DNA of 64,000 bases from Streptomyces sp. ISL-10 (GCF_018614575.1 NZ_JAGGOJ010000008.1:1-64000), one strand, 5' to 3'; counted from the stretch's first letter, positions 9,094-18,722 are shown. Numbers and translations are program-made. The notes: generated by a model not told the origin, from the sequence alone.

Positions 9094-9498
9094 GCTGGCG
9101 CTCCGCTCCGCCCGCCTGGTCGAGGCCGGGCGGGCCACAGACCCGGCGTGGACGTGCCGCGCCGTGTCCGGTTCCTTCACGGGCCGGACGTCGATCCCGA
9201 AGGAGGATTCCCCATGACCGACCTCGATCTGCATCTCGACCAGGAGACCCCGGAACTCGAGGTACTTCCCGACACCCACTCCGCCGCCGCCTCGACTGCT
9301 GGGTCCCTGTCCACGGGCAGCAGCATCTCGACCCCGGCGGGGACGTTCGGCTGCGCCGGCTGCGCGAGCTCCGCCTGACCTGGCGCTCCTCTCCGCCCGC
9401 CTGGTCGAGGCCGGGCGGGCCACAGACCCGGCGTGGACGTGCCGCGCCGTGTCCGGTTCCTTCACGGGCCGGACGTCGATCCCGAAGGGAGATACCCC
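9094..9498 (+). repeat. 285-bp tandem duplication of precursor spacer and leader
   Basis: The 120-bp spacers at 9094-9213 and 9379-9498 differ at only five positions by direct comparison, and the leader codons that follow each are also nearly identical, giving a repeat period of 285 bp. Three of the five spacer differences fall at the ribosome-binding site just before each ATG. Each spacer holds CCCGCC and GGCGGG arms that could form a small hairpin between genes. The core-encoding parts have diverged much more than the non-coding spacer, so the similarity is not explained by purifying selection on protein alone. Confidence 0.9.
9214..9378 (+). CDS. RiPP precursor peptide 2
   Basis: 54 aa. 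The leader is nearly identical to precursor 1 (one substitution at residue 10, then HSAAA), followed by a core with two Cys in FGCAGC and about twelve Ser/Thr. It shares STPAGxFG with precursor 1, but its Cys are displaced to the C-terminal part. The ATG at 9214 is chosen over the in-frame ATG at 9148 because AGGAGG lies 7 bp upstream and because all four paralogues align from this methionine. It is the first gene of a 285-bp tandem duplication. Confidence 0.88.
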   Translation: MTDLDLHLDQETPELEVLPDTHSAAASTAGSLSTGSSISTPAGTFGCAGCASSA

Positions 9499-9669
9499 AT
9501 GACCGACCTCGATCTGCATCTCGACCAGGAGATCCCGGAGCTCGAGGTGCTTCCCGACGCGCACTCCGCTGCTGCGGCGGGGACCGCTGGAAGTGCCAGC
9601 TGCATCGGCTCCGCATCCTGCCCTGTCATGACCTACGGCACGGCGGCCACGCTGGGCAGCGCGGGCTGA
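9499..9669 (+). CDS. RiPP precursor peptide 3
   Basis: 56 aa. Same leader (EIPELEVLPD, AHSAAAA) with a diverged core that contains GSASCIGSASCP, then VMTYG and a C-terminal LGSAG. Two Cys are both in the N-terminal half of the core, unlike precursors 1 and 2. A GGGAGA site stands close before the ATG. The untranslated spacer ahead of it copies the one ahead of precursor 2, so the gene arose by tandem duplication followed by core divergence. It is the only one of the four with Met and Tyr in the core. Confidence 0.87.
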   Translation: MTDLDLHLDQEIPELEVLPDAHSAAAAGTAGSASCIGSASCPVMTYGTAATLGSAG

Positions 9670-9764
9670 CCGGAGCCGACCGAACCAATCGTCCCGCTGG
9701 GGGGAGCCGGGCACGGACTCCGGCCTCGGCGGGCCGACCCCTCGACTCTGACTGGAGAATAGAC

Positions 9765-9935
9765 ATGCACGACCTGGACCTGATCCTGGAGCAGGAGATT
9801 CCCGAGCTGGAGGTGCTCCCTCAGACGCACTCGGCTGCCGCGGCCGGCTGCGTCGGCTCGGCGAGCACCATCTCCTGCGCCTCCTGCCCGGCGGCCTCAC
9901 TGAGCAGCGCCTCCACGGCGGGTAGCAAGGGCTGA
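9765..9935 (+). CDS. RiPP precursor peptide 4
   Basis: 56 aa. The leader is the most divergent (MHDLDLILEQ) but keeps EIPELEVLP and THSAAAA. The core starts AGCVGSAST and contains ISCASCP, with three Cys and eleven Ser/Thr, and ends in SKG, giving the only charged residue of any core. TGGAGA lies 6 bp upstream. The 95-bp spacer before it is unrelated to the two duplicated spacers. Last gene of the operon, 17 bp before the terminator palindrome. Confidence 0.87.
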   Translation: MHDLDLILEQEIPELEVLPQTHSAAAAGCVGSASTISCASCPAASLSSASTAGSKG

Positions 9936-9952
9936 CGAGTTACGGCGTCACA

Positions 9953-9990
9953 CGGCGTTCATGGGGGCCGCGCGGCCCCCATGAACGCCG
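9953..9990 (+). terminator. 38-bp perfect palindrome ending the RiPP operon
   Basis: A perfect 19-bp arm palindrome centred at 9971/9972, running from CGGCGTTCATGGG to its complement, with TTTT at 9999-10002. It lies 17 bp after the last precursor stop. Its position and strength fit a transcription terminator that would also protect the 3-prime end of a precursor-rich mRNA. Confidence 0.85.
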
Positions 9991-10520
9991 CTGGCGCGTT
10001 TTGACCCGGCGTTGGCCGGGCTGAGTGTGCGCAGCCTCGCCGGCCGGAGTATTGAGGTTCTCGTCTGCCACCACGCCAAGTTCCTGGATGGCGTCCGCGA
10101 GCAGGCCAACCGCCTCATCGAGCTGTCCATGCAGGAGTGGGACCGCATCAGCCAAGCGACAGCATCGGCTGAGTCCGGCTCCTGGTCGGTGACTGGTCCG
10201 GAAGCAATGGTTCAGGAGCGGCGGTCCTGTCAGAGGCAAAGGGAAGTTGCCGCGCAAACCGGGCCCTGTGGTGAACGGGGAGTTCGGGAGGCGCCTGATG
10301 GGCAAAAGCCCAGGTCGCCGGGCCGGGCTGGGCGGGGAGCGGCCACCTCCCTGCTGGAGGTCGCAGGACCGGATCACGCGCGCGCCCGACTTCCGGCAGG
10401 CGATTTCGCGGCCGGATGCCAGTCCGGGCGCGGCGGGCCGAAACGCCCGGCGGCTCCACCGGGACCGGTCCTCCCCCCGATCGCCCCGTGATCGGTAGCC
10501 GAAAACGATAGAAATGTTCC
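9991..10520. other. 530-bp intergenic region with SpoIIE-gene-like fragment
   Basis: No confident gene. At 10020-10044 a 25-bp stretch matches 10631-10655, inside the downstream phosphatase gene, with one mismatch. The + frame there reads LSVRSLAGR and stays open to about 10490 but soon loses protein-like composition. This may be the debris of a second copy. The last 30 bp before the next gene are strikingly AT-rich for this genome (around AAAACGATAGAAATG) and could hold a promoter. Confidence 0.5.
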
Positions 10521-13346
10521 ATGTATAAATTTTTGGGGCGACTCGGGCATCGATCGCCCAAGTCGCCCGGGAGTGATCAGGCGCCCGGTAGGTGGAGCGC
10601 GCGGCGGTTGCTGCGGCGCCTGCGTTCCGTGCTGAGCGTGCGCAGCCTCGCCGGCCAGGTGTTCCTCCTGCAACTGGCGGTCGTGGTGCTGGTCGTCGTT
10701 GCCGCGCTGGTGGCCCTCGTACTGCAGGCGCGCCGCGACAGCATGGCGGACGCCCGGACCCGGACGCTCACCGCGGCCGAGACCTTCGCGAAATCACCAG
10801 GGCTCCTGACGGCATTGGAGAGTCCCGACCCCACAGAGTTGCTGCAGCCGAGCGCCGAGGCGGTTCGCAGGGCCGCCGGTGTCGACGCCGTCATCGTCTA
10901 CCGGCGGGACGGGATCACCCTCACCCACAGCGACCCGAAGCAGATCGGAAAGCACGTCATCGGCCCCTACGCGGAAGCGGCGGCAGGAAAGTCGTTCACC
11001 AGAACCTTCCAGGGTGCCCTGGGGCTCTCCGTGATCTCGGCCGTCCCCGTCAAGGACACCGACAACTCGGCCGTCGCCATTGTCTCCTCCGTCGTCACGG
11101 TGGGGAACGTGCAGGACCGGGTGAACCAGCAACTGCCGGTCCTGTTCGGGGTCGTGGCAGGCTCACTCGCCCTCGCCGCGGGTGGGTCGGCACTGGTGAG
11201 CCGTCGCCTCCAGAAGCAGACCCACGGCCTGGGCCCGGCCGAGATGACGCGGATGTACGAGCACCACGATGCGGTCCTCCACGCCGTACGGGAAGGAGTG
11301 CTGATCGTCGGAGGTGACGGCCGGCTGCTGTTGGCCAACGACGAGGCCCGCCGCCTGCTCGACCTGCCGGAGGATGCGGAACGTCGCCACGTGAGCGCGC
11401 TGGGGCTGAACGCCGACCTCGCCGGGCTGCTCACGTCCGATCGCTCGGCCACCGACGAGGTGCACCTGGCGGCCGACCGGCTCCTCGCCGTCAACAAGAG
11501 GTTCACCGCTCCCCAGGGCCCGGCGAGCAGGGTGGTGACGCTGCGGGACACCACCGAACTGCGGGCTCTCTCCGGCAGAGCCGAGACCGCGCGCCAACGG
11601 CTGGAGCTGCTCTATGACGCCGGCGTGCGGATCGGGACCACCCTGGATGTCACGCGCACCGCTGAGGAACTCGCGGAGGTCGCGGTCCCCCGCTTCGCCG
11701 ACGTCGTCACCGTCGAGCTCCTGGACCCGGTCCTGCACGGTGAGGAGCCCTCCGGCGTGAGCACCGAGCTGCGCCGCACCGCCGTCGTCGGCCTGGAGGG
11801 GGACCATCTGCTCTCCCCGGCCGGCAAGCTGATCCGCTTCGTCGCCGCCCACCCCATGGCCGCGGGCGCGGCCGACGGCCGAGCGGTCCTGGTGGAGGAC
11901 CTGAGCGCCTCCGAGGGCTGGCGGGCCCAGGACCCCGACCGCGCCCGCCGGATCCTGGACCACGGCATTCACTCCCTGATCCTTGTCCCGCTGCGCGCCC
12001 GGGGGGTGGTGCTCGGAACGGCCCACTACTGGCGGGCGAACGCCTCCCCGCCGTTCGAGGAGGAGGACGTGTCCTTCGCCGAGGAGCTGGCCGCCCGGGC
12101 GGCGGTGTGCATCGACAACGCCCGCCGCTACACCCGCGAGCACACCATGGCCGTCACATTGCAGCGCAGCCTGCTGCCCAGCCGGGTGCCCGAGCAGACG
12201 GCCTTGGAGGTGGCCTACCGCTATCTGCCCGCCCGGGCCGGGGTGGGCGGGGACTGGTTCGACGTCATCCCGTTGTCGGGTGCCCGGGTCGCGCTGGTCG
12301 TCGGCGACGTCGTGGGGCACGGCCTGCACGCGGCGGCCACCATGGGCCGACTGCGCACCGCAGTGCACAACTTCTCCGTCCTGGACATCCCGCCGGAGGA
12401 ACTGCTCGGCCGCGTTGACGATCTGGTGGCCCAGATCGACAGCGACGAGGCCGTCGCCGACGGGGAAGGTCAGGGGATCACCGGCGCGACCTGCCTGTAT
12501 GCCGTCTACGACCCCGCCTCCGGGCAACTGGCGGTCGCCACCGCCGGCCATCTGGGACCGGCGGTGGTCCATCCCGACGGGACCGTGAACTTCCCCGAGC
12601 TGCCGATCTCCCCGCCGCTCGGCCTCGGAACCGGACTGCCCGACGAGAGCGCCGAGCTGACCGTGCCTGAGGGCTCCCGGCTGGTGCTCTACACCGACGG
12701 GCTGATCGAGGACCGGGACCGCGACCTGGACGTCGGCATGGCGACCCTGCGCGACGCGCTGGCCGGACCCGACCGTTCCCCGGAGGACACCTGCGCCGCG
12801 GTTGTCGACGCCATGATGCCGGACCGGCCCCGGGACGACATCGCGCTGCTGGTGGCCCGCACGCACCGGCTCGATCCCACCCGGATCGCCGAATGGCAGG
12901 TGCCCCGCGAACCGGCGGTGGTCGCCCCGGTCCGCGCTGCCTGTGTCCGGCGGCTCCGGGAATGGGGCCTCGAGCAGATCGACTTCGCCGCCGAACTCGT
13001 CCTCAGCGAGCTGATCACCAACGCCATCCGCTACGGCACCGAGCCCATCAACGTCCGGCTCCTCCGTGACCGAGCCCTGATCTGCGAGGTCTCCGACGGC
13101 AGCAGCACCTCACCACGACTGCGGCGGGCCAAGGTCACCGACGAGGGCGGCCGCGGTCTCTTCCTTGTGGCCCGGTTCGCCGAACGCTGGGGCACCCGCT
13201 ACACGCCCACCGGAAAGGTCATCTGGGCCGAACTGTCCCTCCACGCCGGCGCCGGCCCCTCGGTGGAAGGGCTCGCCGAGATCCTGCTCGACGAGGAGGA
13301 GCGGCTTTCCGGCGAAGGCGGGGAGCAGAACGGCGCGGCACGGTGA
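10521..13346 (+). CDS. Membrane Cache-PAS-GAF-SpoIIE phosphatase with HATPase domain
   Basis: 941-aa PP2C-type serine phosphatase of the SpoIIE/RsbU class, which typically controls anti-sigma-factor antagonists. TM1 near residues 47-69 and TM2 near 195-220 flank an extracellular single-Cache-like sensor. A PAS-like region (250-350), a GAF domain (360-530), the PP2C domain (545-735; GGDWFDV, VGDVVGHGLHAA, LYTDGLIED) and an RsbW-like HATPase domain (755-900; SELITNAIRYG, DEGGRGLFLV) follow. Phosphatase plus anti-sigma-kinase domains in one chain are common in Streptomyces. The listed ATG has a poor ribosome site and AT-rich codons; TTG 10608 or GTG 10629 are plausible alternatives that would still keep TM1. 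Confidence 0.9.
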   Translation: MYKFLGRLGHRSPKSPGSDQAPGRWSARRLLRRLRSVLSVRSLAGQVFLLQLAVVVLVVVAALVALVLQARRDSMADARTRTLTAAETFAKSPGLLTALESPDPTELLQPSAEAVRRAAGVDAVIVYRRDGITLTHSDPKQIGKHVIGPYAEAAAGKSFTRTFQGALGLSVISAVPVKDTDNSAVAIVSSVVTVGNVQDRVNQQLPVLFGVVAGSLALAAGGSALVSRRLQKQTHGLGPAEMTRMYEHHDAVLHAVREGVLIVGGDGRLLLANDEARRLLDLPEDAERRHVSALGLNADLAGLLTSDRSATDEVHLAADRLLAVNKRFTAPQGPASRVVTLRDTTELRALSGRAETARQRLELLYDAGVRIGTTLDVTRTAEELAEVAVPRFADVVTVELLDPVLHGEEPSGVSTELRRTAVVGLEGDHLLSPAGKLIRFVAAHPMAAGAADGRAVLVEDLSASEGWRAQDPDRARRILDHGIHSLILVPLRARGVVLGTAHYWRANASPPFEEEDVSFAEELAARAAVCIDNARRYTREHTMAVTLQRSLLPSRVPEQTALEVAYRYLPARAGVGGDWFDVIPLSGARVALVVGDVVGHGLHAAATMGRLRTAVHNFSVLDIPPEELLGRVDDLVAQIDSDEAVADGEGQGITGATCLYAVYDPASGQLAVATAGHLGPAVVHPDGTVNFPELPISPPLGLGTGLPDESAELTVPEGSRLVLYTDGLIEDRDRDLDVGMATLRDALAGPDRSPEDTCAAVVDAMMPDRPRDDIALLVARTHRLDPTRIAEWQVPREPAVVAPVRAACVRRLREWGLEQIDFAAELVLSELITNAIRYGTEPINVRLLRDRALICEVSDGSSTSPRLRRAKVTDEGGRGLFLVARFAERWGTRYTPTGKVIWAELSLHAGAGPSVEGLAEILLDEEERLSGEGGEQNGAAR

Positions 13347-13705
13347 GGGGCATGGCGAAGTCGCCGTGCGACCGCTCGCCCGCCACGCCCCACGGGCCGG
13401 GCCACGGCTTCCGGCCCGCCGCCGTTCCTCCGGCCGGAACGATCGGCGCGGCGGCCGGAGGCTGCGCCGACCCGGATTGCGCCCCCGGAGCATCGCGCCT
13501 TGCTGAACCGACTGCTCGGGTACGTGCCTCGACCGTGAAGCCCTGCCGCGGATGCCACCCGCCGCATCTCGACGCAAGACCGCTCAGCGCCGCTGCTCGT
13601 CCCCCGAGGGCGCGTCGTATCCGGCGAATTGCCGGACCTGCCCCGGTGGACAACCGCTCGTGCCCGCCCCCGCGCCTTCCCGACCCCCTGTGTCCTGGAG
13701 CCATC
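13347..13705 (+). other. Intergenic gap, nothing identified
   Basis: 359 bp between the phosphatase and the lipoprotein gene. An open frame continues upstream of the GTG at 13706, but it has no ribosome site and an Arg/Pro/Ala-biased composition, and it precedes a clear signal peptide, so it is treated as non-coding leader. No hairpin or repeat stands out. Confidence 0.5.
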
Positions 13706-14839
13706 GTGACTGCACCTCGTGTCCGAACAGCGGCCGCCGCAGGCTGCCTCACCCTCCTGATCCTGAGCGCCTGCACCGAGACGCCGAAGGCCACGCCCGT
13801 GAAGCCGTCGGTGGCCACCTCGGCAGCGGAGGCGGGGGGCATGAGCAAGCTGATCGCCGCGGCGAAGGTCGAGGGCGCGCTCAACGCGATCGCGCTTCCG
13901 CGGGACTGGGCCAACTACGGCGGTCTTATCGACGACTTCGAGAAGAAGTACGGGATCGAGGTCACCGTCGCCGATCCCCAGGGATCCAGCCAGGACGAGA
14001 TCGACGCCATCAAGAAGAGCGGGAAGAGCGCCGACGCCCCCGACGTCATCGACGTGGGGGACACGTTCGCCCGGTCAGCGGCCCGGCAGGGCCTGCTCGC
14101 GCCGTACAGGGTCGCCGCGTACGACTCGATCCCGGACAACCAGAAGGACAGCGAGGCCCGCTGGTACAACAACTACGGCGGCTACATCTCCATCGGCTGC
14201 GATGCCAACCGTGTCAAGCCCTGCCCCCGGACGTTCGGCGATCTGCTGGACCCCCGGTACAAGGGGAAGGTCTCGCTCGACGGCGACCCCACCCGTTCCA
14301 ACACCGCCTTCGCCGGCGTCTATGCGGCCGCCCTCGCGAACGGGGGGTCGTTCGACGACATCCGCCCCGGCCTCGACTTCTTCGCCGAGCTGAACGACCG
14401 AGGCAACTTCAACCCCGTCGAGTCGACCTCGACCGCGGTGGAGACCGGCGAGACCCCCATCAGCATCGACTGGGACTACGTCAACCTCGACTACTCGGAC
14501 CGGTTCCGCGGCAAGGGCTTGGACTGGCGGGTCGCGATCCCCTTCGACGGCAGCTTCGCCCAGTACTACGCCCTGGCCGTCAACATGAACGCCTCGCACC
14601 CGGCGGCGGCCCGCTTGTGGCAGGAGTATCTCTTCAGCGCGACGGGCCAGAACCTCCGGCTCAAGGGCTACGCCCGTCCGGTACTGATGGAGACCATGCG
14701 CGAGGACGGCACCCTCGACGAGGACGCCGCGGCAAAACTGCCGACGGTCGAGGGGGAGCCCCGGTTCCCCACGGACGCGCAACTGGAGAAGGCGAGGGTG
14801 ACGGTCGACCGGGGCTGGGCGAAGGCCGTAGGAGGCTGA
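13706..14839 (+). CDS. Extracellular solute-binding lipoprotein (polyamine/iron type)
   Basis: 377-aa ABC-transporter binding protein. GTG start with CTGGAG 5 bp upstream, then a lipoprotein signal peptide with lipobox LSAC at about residue 23. The mature part is a class of periplasmic-type binding protein related to spermidine/putrescine or iron binders: IALPRDWANYGGLIDDFEKKYGI, DVIDVGDTFA, TFGDLLDPRYKGKVS. It is anchored outside the membrane and would deliver ligand to a permease. No permease or ATPase is adjacent, so it is an orphan or partner to a distant system. The ligand cannot be told from sequence alone. Confidence 0.85.
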   Translation: MTAPRVRTAAAAGCLTLLILSACTETPKATPVKPSVATSAAEAGGMSKLIAAAKVEGALNAIALPRDWANYGGLIDDFEKKYGIEVTVADPQGSSQDEIDAIKKSGKSADAPDVIDVGDTFARSAARQGLLAPYRVAAYDSIPDNQKDSEARWYNNYGGYISIGCDANRVKPCPRTFGDLLDPRYKGKVSLDGDPTRSNTAFAGVYAAALANGGSFDDIRPGLDFFAELNDRGNFNPVESTSTAVETGETPISIDWDYVNLDYSDRFRGKGLDWRVAIPFDGSFAQYYALAVNMNASHPAAARLWQEYLFSATGQNLRLKGYARPVLMETMREDGTLDEDAAAKLPTVEGEPRFPTDAQLEKARVTVDRGWAKAVGG

Positions 14840-15173
14840 ACCCATCGCGTGAGGGATCACGCGTCCGGTCCCCGGGCCGGGTGATGTCAGGCATGCGGCA
14901 CCCGGTCGTCACAGGCATGTGGAGTGGCTGGGATCAGCCGGCGGCGGGAGGAGTCTTCGACACGGGACGGAGTCGGGGTGGGCGGCAGCGGTCCTGGACC
15001 GCGCGGGACAGGGCCGCCCACCCTGATGCTGCTGGTCCGCGCGCCCCAGGGCGTGGATGACGGCACCGCGTCCGGGCGGGCACGGAGCCGGACAGGAGGC
15101 CGACCGCCGAAACGGGGGAGTCGACGTTGTCCTCCTCGGTGATCTACCCGCGCATCCCAATCAGCGGACAACA
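14840..15173. other. Intergenic gap between convergent genes
   Basis: 334 bp between the lipoprotein gene and the terminator stem. It contains a short GC-rich dyad around 14860-14880 (CCGGTCCCCGGGCCGG). No gene recognised on either strand. Confidence 0.4.
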
Positions 15174-15215
15174 GGGTGCCTGACGGGCATCTGCCCCTGT
15201 TCAGGCACCCTTTTT
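15174..15215 (+). terminator. Rho-independent terminator, probably bidirectional
   Basis: Perfect 10-bp stem GGGTGCCTGA (15174-15183) / TCAGGCACCC (15201-15210) followed by TTTTT on the + strand. It lies 7 bp beyond the stop of the minus-strand aldehyde dehydrogenase gene. It should stop + transcripts from the lipoprotein gene and, less strongly, minus transcripts. Confidence 0.85.
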
Positions 15216-15221
15216 CTGCGT

Positions 15222-16745
<1,524 letters not shown>

Positions 16746-16765
16746 GTACAGGCCTCCCGGTGCAG

Positions 16766-16789
16766 GCGCCGCCCGCCGTTGGGCGGCGC
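16766..16789 (-). promoter_or_regulatory. Hairpin in the leader of the aldehyde dehydrogenase gene
   Basis: Perfect 9-bp inverted repeat GCGCCGCCC / GGGCGGCGC with a 6-nt loop, 21 bp upstream of the dehydrogenase ATG and downstream of the regulator stop. It has no T-tract. It could end regulator transcripts, separate the two genes, or lie in the 5-prime leader as a regulatory stem. Confidence 0.5.
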
Positions 16790-16868
16790 TCCCGCAGAGG
16801 CTAGAAAGCGAAAGGTTGCATCCAGGTTGCGCGCGTTCGTGTGCGCAGCCGGGCGCGCGAAGCCGTCG

Positions 16869-18122
16869 TCACCCGCGCTGCCAGGCGTCCAACTCCGCCA
16901 CGCGCGCCAGCGCTGGCGTCCGCCGGTCGGGCGGCAGCGCGGACGCCAGCGCCCGCCAGGCAGGCAGGTCGTCCTCGCCCCACGTGCTGTACGCCCAGTC
17001 GGCCAGCAGCGCCGGATCGCCGCGGGCAATGAGCGCCGCACGCAACTGGTTCTCCAGTCGCCCGCGCAGCCGCACCACCGCGGGCGCCTGGGACGAGGGC
17101 AGCAGCGGCCCCGCGTACGCCCCCAGCGCACCGGTCACCGCACCGGACGCCAGCCGCCGCGCCACCGTGTCGAAGTCGGCGTCGACCGGGGCGGCTAGCC
17201 GGTAGGGCCGTGAGCGCAGCAGACCGGGGCCGAGCAGATGCCGCAGCCGGGACAGTTCCGCGCGCAGGGTCACCGGCGTGACCGTCTCGTCCTCGTACAG
17301 CTCCACCAACAGCTCGTCGCCGCCGATGCCGTCGGGACGGCCGCCCAGGACGACGAGGATCTCGCTGTGCCGCCGGCTGAGCCGCAGTCGTCGGCCCGCG
17401 GCGACCAGCACCGCCTCGTCCCGGCCCAGCGCCGTCAGCCGCAGGCAGTCGGCCCGCGGCGCCGGGGCGAGCAGCGCGAGCTGCGACTCAGCGGCGCGGG
17501 CGACCGCACCGACGAACGCGAGGCTGTGCGGATGGGCGAGCTGGTCCCCGCCGGTGATGTCCACCGCGCCCAGGACGCGGCCCGTCGCCGGATCGTGAAT
17601 CGGGGCCGCGGCACACGTCCACGACTGGACCGGTCTGCGGAAGTGCTCCGCGGCGAAGACCTGCACCGGCCGTCCCACGGTGATCGCGGTGCCGGGCGCG
17701 TTCGTGCCGGCGACCGCCTCGGCCCAGCGGGCGCCGGGAACGAAGTTCATCCGGTCCGCCCTCCGGCGCGTGGCCGGCGGACCCTCCACCCACAGCAGCC
17801 GGCCGTGCGCGTCGCAGACGGCCACCAGATGGCCGCCGTCCGTCGCGTACGCGCCCGTCAGTTCACGGATCACCGGCATCACCCGGGCCAGCACATGACC
17901 GTCCCGGTACGCACTGAGATCCTCCCCGTCGAGGTCCACACCCGCCACGCCCTCCGGGCTGACCCGCGCACGCGCGGAGCGCCGCCAGGAGTCGGCCACC
18001 TCGGGCCGAACGGGCGTCTCGACACGGCCGGCCGTCAGATACGCGTCGTACGCCCGGCGCAGCGCCGCGCTGCGTCGCGCCGGATCAGCGCCTGGCTCCA
18101 GGGCCACCCATGGATCGCTCAC
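16869..18122 (-). CDS. GAF-domain transcriptional regulator, AcoR-like without AAA domain
   Basis: 417 aa. The N-terminal part resembles AcoR/sigma54-activator sensors (RPEVADSWRRSARARVSPEG, then a GAF domain with NAPGTAITVGRPVQVFAAEHF and a VDITGGD segment, residues 75-230). There is no AAA ATPase domain. The C-terminal region (LTALGRDEAVLV...LSRRHSEILVVLGGRPDGIGGDELLVELY) looks like a winged-helix DNA-binding domain followed by a helical tail. Such proteins are common beside aldehyde dehydrogenase genes in actinobacteria, and the 123-bp gap to the dehydrogenase fits local control. The effector is unknown. Confidence 0.82.
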   Translation of the reverse strand: MSDPWVALEPGADPARRSAALRRAYDAYLTAGRVETPVRPEVADSWRRSARARVSPEGVAGVDLDGEDLSAYRDGHVLARVMPVIRELTGAYATDGGHLVAVCDAHGRLLWVEGPPATRRRADRMNFVPGARWAEAVAGTNAPGTAITVGRPVQVFAAEHFRRPVQSWTCAAAPIHDPATGRVLGAVDITGGDQLAHPHSLAFVGAVARAAESQLALLAPAPRADCLRLTALGRDEAVLVAAGRRLRLSRRHSEILVVLGGRPDGIGGDELLVELYEDETVTPVTLRAELSRLRHLLGPGLLRSRPYRLAAPVDADFDTVARRLASGAVTGALGAYAGPLLPSSQAPAVVRLRGRLENQLRAALIARGDPALLADWAYSTWGEDDLPAWRALASALPPDRRTPALARVAELDAWQRG

Positions 18123-18188
18123 ATCGCCCTCCCGCGCCCATCGTCACTCGGCCGGCCGGGTCCGACAAGGACCGCGCACCGGCGACGG

Positions 18189-18722
18189 TCAGGCGAAGTC
18201 GACGAGCCGGATGTAGCGGGTCCAGTCCCAGTGCGGGCCCGGATCGGTGTGGGTGCGCCCGGCACCTCGTGGTGGCCGATGATGTGCGACTGGTCCTTGG
18301 GGATGCCGTAGCGGTCGCAGACCCAGGCCGTGAGCGCGGCCGACCGCTCGTACATCGCGGGGGTGAAGTACGCGGGACGGTCCATTCAGCCCTCGTGCTC
18401 GATGCCGATGCTGCGGGTGTTGCAGTCCCAATTCCCCGCGTGCCAGGCGATGTCCCGCTCCCGCACGCACTGTGCGACGTGCCCGTCCGAAGAACGCACG
18501 ACGTAGTGCGCCGAGACCTTCCTGGCCGGGTCCTTGAAGATCTCCAGGGTGTCCGCGTACGTCTCCTGGGCGACATGGACGACGACGTATCGGACGGAGT
18601 ACGCCGGAGGCCGGCTGGACCGGTGCAGTTGGACGCCGTCGCGGGCACCCACTCGCCATCGATACAAGTATGCCGGCGGCTGCGGTGGCGGCGGCGCCCC
18701 GGAGCAGACCCCTGCGGTCCAT
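18189..18722 (-). pseudogene. Decayed N-acetylmuramoyl-L-alanine amidase
   Basis: Pieces of one amidase_2-type peptidoglycan hydrolase lie in all three minus frames. Frame 1 gives a Tat-like signal start MDRRGLLRGAAATAAAG (ATG at 18722). A one-base loss near 18655 moves to EWVPATASN. Another near 18620 moves to PPAYSVRYVVVH...VSAHYVVRS...DIAWHAGNW...SIGIEHEG. There TGA at 18386-18388 replaces the expected Trp, after which DRPAYFTPAMYERSA...HIIGHHEVPG follows. A third one-base loss near 18258 returns to HTDPGPHWDW and the natural stop. Zinc-binding and catalytic segments (VVVH, HHEVPG) are recognisable. Either real decay or clustered assembly errors could explain three same-direction shifts; the nonsense codon favours decay. 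Confidence 0.85.

Noticed and set aside
27..9990. Classical thiopeptide cluster
   Set aside because: Only one SpaB_C protein is visible and the cores lack the typical SCxC-rich pattern; left open because the upstream flank is missing.
27..9990. Class I lanthipeptide cluster
   Set aside because: No LanC cyclase is visible, and YcaO plus SagB-type enzymes point to azoles instead of lanthionine rings.
9948..10377. Minus-strand ORFs in the gap after the RiPP operon
   Set aside because: They begin inside or across the terminator palindrome, lack ribosome sites and show no recognisable motif.
13343..13705. N-terminal extension of the solute-binding protein
   Set aside because: It would bury the lipoprotein signal peptide; the GTG at 13706 with CTGGAG gives a normal start.
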